Shown here: piece after piece, positions 56,233 through 64,000 of the stretch
How the letters are laid out: each line of letters begins with the position of its first letter
Numbering within the stretch: position 1 is the first letter of the stretch
Assembly (NCBI GenBank): GCA_020881915.1
Contig: JAJFPB010000002.1
Span: 4,971,001 to 5,035,000, forward strand
Source of the DNA: Paramyrothecium sp. XJ0827
Lineage: Eukaryota; Ascomycota; Sordariomycetes; Hypocreales; Stachybotryaceae
Length of the DNA stretch: 64,000 nt
Direction of reading: 5' to 3'
The notes under the pieces: model-generated
What the model saw: only the letters and a program-made list of their open reading frames with translations
Databases searched by the model: none
Told to the model about the DNA's origin: nothing
Position numbers and translations under genes: made by a program

Positions 56233-57219
56233 TTTAGTTCCCCATGAAGACAATTGGAATTCGGCTGGTGCAACGCTTAGGCAGGCTCCTCGTAAAGGTT
56301 GACAGGGTTTGCAAATTCTGTGCCAAAGAACAAAAAACAAAGAACAAAAGAAACAAAAAACCCTGGTTAAGATGCCAGTTGTTCGAATGTCTCGGGATGC
56401 TGAACAAGGCTACACTTTGGTACCTGTATCCTGGTGTTAAGTGGGATGAATTCTTTTCAAAGAATAATTTATGGTCTGATTTGGGCAATCCCGTGGATGC
56501 AACAGTTCACAATCCGACTTGAGGTAGAGAAGGCAACGGATCTCTTGAATCGTCCTCAGCTGGGTACAGTGAGACACTGCCGTTTCACAATAACCCGTGT
56601 TAAGACTTGTGAGGCCTGAGCAGACCAAATTTGGATTGCGAGCACACATGCATATTTCAAGTGCCAGAAAGCAGGCCATGTCGCAGACCCTATTGTATCT
56701 CCGATCGGAAAGGAGGCTCCATGCCACACAAGGGCAATATGAGACAACGCGCCAGGATGGGGGGCCTGCTTCAAGGGATGACTGACTGTACGCGAGGCAT
56801 ACTTAGCTCCTGTCTGGAATCTAAAGTGAATCATGCAACGGTGAAACCGTTCAGTCTCCCGTCTTGGCTGCCAAATCTTGTTGAAGCGTGTCTCTAGGCT
56901 GGTGAACGTCTGCATTCCCGGCAACCGGGAAGTGAAGCTCGTTCGTCATCAATCCTTTTCTTCACACTTTCCTTTTTTACCACATTTGATCATCAGTCGG
57001 TTAAAACCTTCAACCTCGTCACATCATGACATGTACTAGTTGGAGAGCTACATGGTGCACAAGGCGTTTTTTTTACCAACACAAGAAAACAGCCTAGTAA
57101 ATCAGTGCTATGGAGGTCGCGGATCATCAATTAATTCTCACTTATCACAAGATATTGAGTCTTAGCCCTCGCTACAAGTGAACGCCTCCCATAATATCGC
57201 TGCATCCAACCTATGACGA
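56233..57219. other. Intergenic
   Basis: About 1 kb with the promoter of the MFS gene and the 3' end of the CmcJ-like gene. A CAA/AAAC-rich stretch lies around 56320-56362. No supportable gene. Confidence 0.5.
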
Positions 57220-58128
57220 CTAGTCTTGCTCCTCAAAAAAGACCCAGCATCTGACTTCGATCGAATGGCGAGGTGCCGCATTTTCAGCTGTTTTGTCGTC
57301 CCAAAAGGCCCCGTGGGGAGCCACCATACTGGCGTCTGTATCACCAGATGAGAAAACCAGGACCTCGTCGGGTGACATGTCGCTCACATAGTGGTATTTG
57401 TACGCAGGGTCATGCTTCAGCAACGCATCACGGGCTTTCGGGCCTCTGGCAGGAATCCGAGGATCATTGATCGCCAGCGAATGGCCACAATGAGTGTCAT
57501 AGTCCCAGCCGTCGACGGCGCTGTGGTCGACCAGGAGAAGCGGCCACTTCTGGACAGGCTTGCCAACCGGACGCCAGACGTTCACCTGAGCGATACGTTT
57601 ATACTTTTTGAATAACGCAGCCCCCTCTTCCCCAAATTTCTTATGCAGTCCCTCATAGAGTGTGTAACGGTCTAGGTCGACATGTAGGAGGGAGACTGTG
57701 GTGCCGAGTTTCGCGCGCTGGTCCATGACGTCTTCCATAGCTTGTTCTTGCGGTGTAGCGCTGCTTTCGCGAAAGCGGCAAACGTAGGGGATCACGATTT
57801 TGGCCCCCGTGAGCTTCTCCACGATTTCCCCACATTCGCGATAATACTTCTGTTCGATAACTTTGCGGCCTTCGGGCGTGTTGGCTGCGAATGCGTCCTC
57901 CGTAGTTAGGGCCGTAGGATGTCGGTGCAGTTGGTAGCCATTTGCGCGTAAAGTTGGCTTCACTTCCAACTCTCGGATGTCATGGGCGACAATCTGAATT
58001 TTCTTGGGGTCCCTGACATTTGTCTTGCCGGTAGAGTAGTCAACGAATCCTCCACAGCCGTCCACAGTACCGTTCCACAAGCAAACAAAGCCGGTCGTGG
58101 ACGGCGGTCGAGATTGTCCAATAGCCAT
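57220..58128 (-). CDS. CmcJ/AsaB-family hydroxylase or desaturase
   Basis: A single frame of 302 residues from ATG 58128. It shows the fungal family pattern: an HDIRELEVKPTLRANGYQLH block near residue 50, a central region GAKIVIPYVCRFRE and LLHVDLDRYTLYEGLHKKFG, then the characteristic AQVNVWRPVGKPVQKWPLLL and DHSAV, and a final block HYVSDMSPDEVLVFSSGDTD with APHGAFWDD. This family (CmcJ, AsaB, GA4 desaturase, NvfI) is related to non-heme iron 2-oxoglutarate enzymes. Its members hydroxylate, desaturate or form endoperoxides in secondary metabolism. It is divergent from the citrate synthase gene, sharing a 601-bp promoter. Iron ligands cannot be assigned with certainty by eye, though HVDLD and HGAFWDD are candidates. 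Confidence 0.85.
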   Translation of the reverse strand: MAIGQSRPPSTTGFVCLWNGTVDGCGGFVDYSTGKTNVRDPKKIQIVAHDIRELEVKPTLRANGYQLHRHPTALTTEDAFAANTPEGRKVIEQKYYRECGEIVEKLTGAKIVIPYVCRFRESSATPQEQAMEDVMDQRAKLGTTVSLLHVDLDRYTLYEGLHKKFGEEGAALFKKYKRIAQVNVWRPVGKPVQKWPLLLVDHSAVDGWDYDTHCGHSLAINDPRIPARGPKARDALLKHDPAYKYHYVSDMSPDEVLVFSSGDTDASMVAPHGAFWDDKTAENAAPRHSIEVRCWVFFEEQD

Positions 58129-58729
58129 CTTGCTGAATACTCGGTTAGTGCGTGGAGAGAGCTTTGAGAAGTTTTCCCTGTTGAAGAGTGACCGAAAACA
58201 TGGGATATCTGGGTTGATCTTATCTGACGCTCCGTGCAGCGGGCGGGAAAGCCAAGATACTCCTGAATTAGGTGTCAGCTCAGCTCATCCCTTCCCTAAA
58301 GTGCTTAATGAAGTATTATATGTTCTTCCCGTGTCCCGAGACCTCGGGTGCCGTGTGAACCACCCTCATGATATGTCATGTCTTGACGTGTTTCTCAGCC
58401 AGAATTCCAGACAACATACCGTTACTTTCAGCTGGCTCGACTGATAGCCTAGTGTCTCACCAACAAGACTAATAAAGCTGTCGTTTTATTGGTAAACGAG
58501 TACGGGTTCTTAAACATCGCCAGGCATGCGGACTTTCAGCTTTCTTATCGTCCATTGCCGCTCACACTAGTAATTCGGCACTTCGAATGACTCCCGTCAT
58601 CTGATTTCCAACGTCTCCAATCGCTTTATATTTAGTGTCCAGAGGCTTATATACAGACTGGATTATATCTCATCATCCACCTAGCCCCGATAGAAATCTT
58701 TCTCTTTGGTTTCATCTTTTGTAGCCAAC
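58129..58729. promoter_or_regulatory. Divergent promoter region of CmcJ-like and citrate synthase genes
   Basis: The 601 bp between the two ATGs serve both genes. A TATA-like TATATA at 58648-58653 lies 77-82 bp before the citrate synthase ATG. Divergent placement suggests shared control; no palindromic CGG motif for a Zn2Cys6 regulator was established by eye. Confidence 0.5.
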
Positions 58730-60247
58730 ATGACAAGACTTGATTCTCCAGCAGCTCGGCTCGGAGTTATTGACTATCGAACCGGCAAAGAATACAATAT
58801 TCCTCTTCATGAAAACTACGTCCTAGCCAAAGACTTAGCTAAGATCACCTCACCTGACGGGACGGCTTCCGGCAAACTATGCATTCTTGATAACGGTTTT
58901 GAGCATACAGCATGCGTGCATTCGGCTATTACTCACATGTAACCAATCACTTGGCCCTAACCCATTCTTTTGCTAACGCCAAGTGTGAAGCGATGGACAA
59001 CAAGGGACGCTCCGCTACCGGGGCATCCCTATCCAAGAGTTGTTCGCCAATCATGACTTCGAGGATGTCGCTCATCTACTGTTGTGGGCTCGCCTACCTT
59101 CTGTTACCGAGAGAATGGCTGTGCGCAAAGATATGGCCTCAGCAATGAATCCGCCGCAAAGTGTGCAAGACACCATTGCCGCATTCCCGTTCGTAAATCC
59201 CTTGTCGCCTCACCTTGATGAGGAGCTGAGATATAGTCATGATCATTAGCCGCGATGCTGAAACCTATCCCATGATTATTGCCGGTCTTAGTGCCTTCGT
59301 CGCCGCTGACGAGGCGGCTGTGAGAACACGTCATTCACACAAGCCTGTTTACCACGGAAATCTGGAAGCGGCAGACAAGGCTATCATAAAAACAATTGCT
59401 TACATGGCTGCATCTACAGCTCTTGTCTACTGCCACAGGAATTCAGTGAACTTCCATCCTCCTGAGCCACATCGGTCGTTGATTGGTAATTTGTTGCTCA
59501 TGATGGGTATTCAGGACTCGAATGTCGAAAAGACTTTGGGTAAGCTGTGGATACTGTATGGAGATCATGAGATGACGAGCTCGACATCTGGCTTTCTTCA
59601 CGCTGCATCAACTCTCACCGACCCGATTTCCTCTCTCATATCTGCCATCATCTGCGGCAATGGTCCGCTTCATGGAGGGGCCATTTCTTTGGCATACGAA
59701 GCCCTTGAAAAGATTGGGCATCCAAAGCATGTCTCGGCATACATTGATATGATCAAGTTGAATAAAATCAGGCTATTCGGCTACGGGCATCGAGTCTATA
59801 GGGTTAAGGACCCTCGACTTGTGTTAGTGGAGCAACTTCTTGAGCAGAACAAGGAGGCAATTGAAGCGAACACCCTGCTCCAAGTGGCTTTTGAAATCGA
59901 CAGGATTGCGAACCAGGATGAATATTTTGTCACCCGGCGTTTGAACGCCAATGTAGATCTGCTTGGATGCTACCTCTACACCGCTTTGTAAGTAGTGTCT
60001 ATTCATTTTCTATTGCTAATTTCGACTGACCCATACAATACAGGGGATTTGATAAAGACATGATAGTGCCTATCATATGTTTGTCGAGAGTAAGCGGCAT
60101 AATGGCGCACTGGCGTGAAACATTGAGTGAGTTTCGACGCTGTCTTGCAGCAATGATGCCATTCAGAATTTTTTGCTAACAATTGATTTAGCCCAACCCG
60201 TAAAACTGTGGCGGCCACAACAGATCTACTCCGATTCAAAGTTGTAA
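58730..60247 (+). CDS. Citrate synthase homologue, likely secondary-metabolism type
   Basis: Five exons (58730-58938, 58991-59188, 59250-59987, 60044-60126, 60192-60247) join to 427 residues. The catalytic residues are in place: His277 in GPLHGGA, His316 in GYGHRVYR, Asp372 in NVDLLGCYLY. The C-terminus is LWRPQQIY. The protein begins directly with RLGVIDYRTGKEYNIPL, without a mitochondrial targeting arm, unlike the primary citrate or 2-methylcitrate synthases. Intron 1 ends in AAG and intron 2 starts GTTCGT; both are weak but give the conserved junctions THI/DGQQGTLRYRGIPIQEL and AAFP/RDAETYPMIIAGL. Homologues in alkylcitrate pathways condense a long acyl-CoA with oxaloacetate. Context (oxygenase, exporter, monooxygenase) fits such a role, but no fatty acid synthase or alkylcitrate dehydratase is in the window. 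A 2-methylcitrate synthase remains possible. Confidence 0.85.
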
Positions 60248-61025
60248 TAGAACTGATGCCAGAGTGTATGAGCCGGATCTCGCTCTGGCCCACGCCATGT
60301 CTGAAAACAATGAGGCAGGAGCAGCTCGTATAATAACAGTTGATTTTTCTGCATATTTTGTCTTTCTTTGTGTTGTTCCATTTGCTGGGGGACATTGGTG
60401 GCAGCAACTGTGGTCTGCCTTACTTCTTCTGCAGGTTTGAGCCGTGGGCACCTTTCTTCTAAGTGAGCTGTAGTCCCGCATAAGCTGCAAGCATCAATGG
60501 CTTGTAATTCCCATAAAAGATGTCATCGTCTTAATATCAGTCATTCAATCAATCATTCGGGCGATGGTTGGCGTCGTGAAAAAGATGAACACCAACGAGG
60601 ACAGTAGCCTCTACAAAGCCAGTTATGCATGCATGCTGGCGCTCTGTTTTGGTTCAAGGTTATTCTTCTGCATTTTCATTCTAGGGAAGACTGGTCAGGG
60701 TTGGTAGTCACATAGTCATTTGAGGAGAGGCGAAGTTTGGAGCTGGTCCGGCTAGAGACTCGGCAATCTATATAGGCCTTTAAACGAGACTGACAAGAGA
60801 TTATGTTCGCCAAGTAGCAGCTCGGGAAGACCCTTCCATATTTGTGCGAATCATTTGTCAACCAGCGGCATGTCCGTCTCGAATCAATCCAGGCCGGGGT
60901 TTAGAAGAGGAATGGTTGAGATGTAGTCTTAGTTTAAAGGTATACACGTTTGGCTGTTCTGGAAGTGACGTTTTTATTAAAGTGGTAGTCTACGAACATA
61001 CCCTCCGTCAATGCAGCCTCAAATT
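60248..61025. other. Tail-to-tail spacer
   Basis: Convergent 3' regions of the citrate synthase and monooxygenase genes, 778 bp. No coding frame with support. Confidence 0.5.
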
Positions 61026-62688
61026 TTATTCCTGTTTTTCTACAACCCAGTCTGGCCATTTAATCGATGACACACACCGACTCCACCAGAAGGAAAACTG
61101 CGTTCCAGGCCAGATCAGCGTATTCTTTCCAGTCTCTTTGTTGATATACCAGGTGTTGACTTTGTCAGTGTAGATCAAGCCGCTGATGCCTTTTTGTATA
61201 GTGGCATTATACGTAACCTGAGCTTGTTGTGTAGGCATGATAGAAATCGGGGAAGAATGGTTGGTATGCCCGCCTCTCCACAGACCGCTCAATAGGCGCG
61301 TAATATAGATGACAGAACATTCAATCCCATGTAAGGTGGAGTTGCCAGAAGGCAAGGTATTAGGACCGGCAAGCATGAAAAGATTTGGGAATCCATGCAC
61401 GGACACACTAGTGGAGATTAGAGTTTTGGAATAGTAGAGGAGTCTCAGAGAACCCACCCCGAGTAAGCCTCCGGACCACCTGTATCTTGCCATAGTTCAC
61501 GGAGATTGCGACCCATCAGACCCCTAATAGCCATGGGTGCCAACAGATCCTGCGTCTTGAAGCCGTTGGCTACAATGACGACGTCGATCTCATGATGGTT
61601 ACCGGCTTTATCGACGATAGTCTTTAAGTCGTCTCCTTCGACAGAGTCAATGCCGTCGCAGCGAAGAGCGGTAAAGTTGGGATGGTTAGTGGCTTCCAGG
61701 TAACCGTGGTCCATGACCGGTCGCTTTGCGCCAAGCTCATAGCCCGGAAGTAGAACATCATGATAAGCTGGGCTGGCAACGGAGGACATATACGATTTGA
61801 TGCTTTCTGCGGCTGTCTTGCGTATCTTGGCCCCAACAGCGGTATTGCGGAAAGCAACGAAGCTGGAATCTAGCTGAAAAGCACACAGGAGACGACGAAT
61901 CCTCATAGCGAATGGTACATACTTGAGGCACCACCTCGTGAAGGTGGAGATTTTGTGGTTGTGCTTTGGAGCTACCCACTGGGCGCTCCTCAGCAGCTGG
62001 ACCAAGGCATGAGGCCTCTGATCTAGGACCCACGGAATCACCTGATTCGCAGAGCATCCATTTCCGACGACCATAACCCGTTTGTTCTCAAATTCGATAT
62101 CACGCCATTGCGACGTGTGGAAGAATTGTCCGCCAAAACGGGAGAGCGGCAAGAGGCTGCCAAGGTCGTTGGGAACATCGAGGACGCCCGTCGCGGTCAC
62201 TACGTATCTTGCGCGTACCGTGAATGAATCGTCGGAAGCGAGATCTCGGAACGAAAGCGTCCAGAGCAGCTCTGACTCGGACCAATCCATCTCGAGGCAT
62301 TCCTGCTGCAGGCTGATATGGGCTTCCAGGTGGAAGTGTCGAGCGCAATTCTGGATGTAGTCGAGGATCTCGGGCTGGGAGGCATACTTCTCAGACCAGT
62401 CTGGATTCTGGAAGAAGGAGAATGAGTAGAACTGACGTTGAGAGTTAACGACTGACCGAAACATGCTGGTTCATCTCCATAGCTCACCTCGGAAGGCACG
62501 TCGCAGCTGAGGTTGGGATAACGATTCTGTGCCCATGTGCCTCCGATATTGTCGCCCTTTTCGAAGATGTGAAAATTGCTGTGATTTAAGAGCCTCTTTA
62601 GCTGGACACCCATAGCAATGCCCGCCATTCCGCCGCCGATGATGGCAATTCGATCTGACGCGCCCATATCACCGCTTAGTCGACTCAT
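61026..62688 (-). CDS. Baeyer-Villiger-type flavin monooxygenase
   Basis: Exons 62688-62488, 62431-61458 and 61407-61026 (introns 56 and 50 nt) encode 518 residues. The first Rossmann motif is IAIIGGGMAGIAMGVQL, followed by GDNIGGTWAQNRYPNLSCD, and the second is MVVGNGCSANQV. The Baeyer-Villiger fingerprint FxGxxxHTxxW is exact (FGGQFFHTSQW). Near the C-terminus are IVANGFKTQDL and the junction SG/VSVHGFPNLFMLAGPNT, a normal family end. Such enzymes use NADPH and FAD to insert oxygen next to a ketone. The ATG at 62688 was chosen; ATG 62667 (MGASDR) is an alternative that still keeps the FAD motif. It is the right end of the putative biosynthetic group. Confidence 0.9.
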
Positions 62689-63066
62689 CTTCACACTATA
62701 ATTTCTTTGAAGAGTCTACGATAATGTTCTAGTTCCCACGTCAACTAGGTTCTCGAGCGGGCGGATCGAACCAACAAAGTCTGGGGTGTGGGCGTGAAAG
62801 GTATAACCTTCGCGCCGGAGGGGGCCATCCACACCCCCTTCCCCCACTGACGCACCTAGACTTCTTGTCCGTGGATTTATAAGCGATCCATTCCTGTATA
62901 ACAATGGCAGTTGTGATGGCTTTGCCTCTCATCGCATGGGGTCCAATGTTCCTCTTTCTCTTTCCAGTTTCCTAGCAAGTCTTTGTTTTCTCGCCCCTTC
63001 GGCCTTCCAGCCTTGAGTAGTTATTCGTTCCATTTCCCTCTGTTTTCTTTTCCTTTTTCTTTCTTT

Positions 63067-63126
<60 letters not shown>

Positions 63127-63799
63127 TTTTTATTTTATTTTAACAACCCTCCCACGCTCTCTCAGATGTCTTTGGTCTTTGGGAACGGCCCCCGGCGATG
63201 GCGGGCGCTAACTGCGGTGGGGACGTATGCGGAGAACTGTGTACCATTAGCCCCTGCAATGCGGATTCGTTGCGGCGTGCATTTCTAATCACTACCTACA
63301 CCCAACCTGTACGTTTGGTCACTTGGCCTCTTCAGAAACCAATAGACATGGCATTCCTCCTGTACGCCCTATGGTATGAGTGACTTTGTTTGCCGGGTAA
63401 GGATACGGTCCGAGTTCGCGGCTCTGGTAACTGTGAAATTGACGTGGGAGGCTTGCTCCAGGTACCTCGCCTTAACTTCAGGATACTTTAGGTGGTAGGT
63501 ACCTATGGCAGCCTCGGTTAGTAAGGTAAAGAAAAGTGCCGGTAGTCGTGTATCGATGAGGTAACCTTCGTAGGGACTCACGGGAGGTAACTGAAGTCAG
63601 CGAGTGCTGCATGACTACCTTACCTTACATCACTTTCCACCTTTTCAAATCCGAACTCACCGACTCTGCCATCTCCTTATCAGGCTTCGGACCTACCCTC
63701 CCCAACGAGAACCCGTACATTGCATTTCCCTGAAGTTCCTTCTTCCCTCCAAGGCCGTTCCGCACCCCTGCCTGGATGATTCTTTAGGGCCTCGACATC
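62689..63799. other. Divergent intergenic region with a CTTT microsatellite
   Basis: 1.1 kb between the monooxygenase and MCT-like transporter start codons. It contains a CTTT array and a pyrimidine-rich leader upstream of the right-hand gene. Short GGTA/CCTT-rich palindrome-like sequences around 63450-63620 (TACCTTACC, GGTACC) are noted, without a clear hairpin. Confidence 0.5.
63068..63127 (+). repeat. CTTT tetranucleotide array, 15 copies
   Basis: Fifteen perfect CTTT units in tandem, flanked by further T-rich sequence. It lies about 670 bp upstream of the ATG of the MCT-like gene and should be length-variable between strains. Confidence 0.92.
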
Positions 63800-64000
63800 A
63801 TGGGAGCCGATAAGCCGGGCCTCGACACGCACCGCCGAACCATGCCACAGCACGAGCCGCAAGTTGCGGCCTTTCTCTCAGCCACGCTGCCCGAGGACAC
63901 GGAAGACCCCCACGGCGACCGTGTGGCACCTCCGCCCGACGGTGGCTACGGCTGGCTGTGCGTGTTGGGCCAGTTTCTAATCAACGGCTCACGTGGGGTG
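63800..64000 (+). CDS. Monocarboxylate-transporter-like MFS protein, N-terminal part, cut by window edge
   Basis: ATG 63800 opens 67 residues that run off the window. After a hydrophilic arm (MGADKPGLDTHRRTMPQHEP...) comes PPPDGGYGWLCVLGQFLING, the conserved entry into the first membrane helix of fungal MCT/MCH-type transporters (usual form DGGYGWVCV). These proteins carry monocarboxylates, riboflavin or unknown metabolites. The leader is pyrimidine-rich. Substrate and full length cannot be seen. A member of the neighbouring oxygenase group could use it, but its divergent orientation and separate 1.1-kb promoter leave that open. Confidence 0.75.
   Translation, partial: MGADKPGLDTHRRTMPQHEPQVAAFLSATLPEDTEDPHGDRVAPPPDGGYGWLCVLGQFLINGSRGV

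Noticed and set aside
1..64000. tRNA, rRNA, CRISPR and complete transposons
   Set aside because: I scanned for T-loop-like motifs, rRNA signatures, repeat-spacer arrays, terminal repeats and transposase motifs and found no convincing case. A covariance-model search for tRNA would settle the RNA part.

Overview
The window looks like a nuclear chromosome segment of a filamentous ascomycete (Pezizomycotina, most likely a Sordariomycete). Short GT-AG introns of about 45-75 nt, often with CTAAC-like branch sites, interrupt most genes. There is no operon structure, and the gene families are typical of moulds: Zn2Cys6 regulator, RTA1-like protein, TPR-CHAT protein, small secreted cysteine-rich proteins, and CmcJ-type and Baeyer-Villiger oxygenases. 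Exons were joined by hand from splice signals, reading phase and family motifs; every multi-exon model below closes in frame.

Left part (1-23 kb) is mostly conserved housekeeping sequence with GC-rich codons. It holds the N-terminus of a pectate lyase (edge, -), a group A FAD monooxygenase (-), a large UBE2O/BIRC6-type E2 ubiquitin-conjugating enzyme (+), a BAR-domain protein (+), cyclin Ccl1 of TFIIK (+), two adjacent ergosterol genes (C-14 sterol reductase and sterol 24-C-methyltransferase, both +) and a DJ-1/PfpI-like protein (-). Two very long non-coding stretches (2637-5653 and 8829-13652) carry pyrimidine-rich leaders and simple repeats.

The middle (23-45 kb) is more AT-rich and accessory in character. 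It contains a Zn2Cys6 regulator (-), an RTA1-like membrane protein (-), a TPR-CHAT protein split by a one-base frameshift (+), a small secreted protein with a phospholipase-A2-like CxxxHD motif (+), a reductase relic with a degraded nucleotide-binding motif, a possible orphan two-exon gene (-), a perfect 18 x 11-bp AT-rich tandem array beside a C2H2 zinc-finger gene (-), an orphan single-pass membrane protein (+) and a secreted M28 peptidase gene with one in-frame TGA (+). At least three genes are broken here, which fits a fast-evolving region.

The right part (46-64 kb) has a two-domain BAS2-like secreted protein (+), a conserved fungal protein of unknown role (-), flotillin (+) and a GRF zinc-finger/FG-repeat protein (+). 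It then has a compact set that looks like a small biosynthetic cluster: an MFS drug-type exporter (-), a CmcJ/AsaB-type oxygenase/desaturase (-), a non-mitochondrial-looking citrate synthase homologue (+) and a Baeyer-Villiger-type monooxygenase (-). The window ends inside a monocarboxylate-transporter-like MFS gene (+). No polyketide synthase, NRPS or fatty acid synthase is present, so any citrate-type product would need an acyl-CoA supplied from elsewhere. No tRNA, rRNA or CRISPR was recognised.
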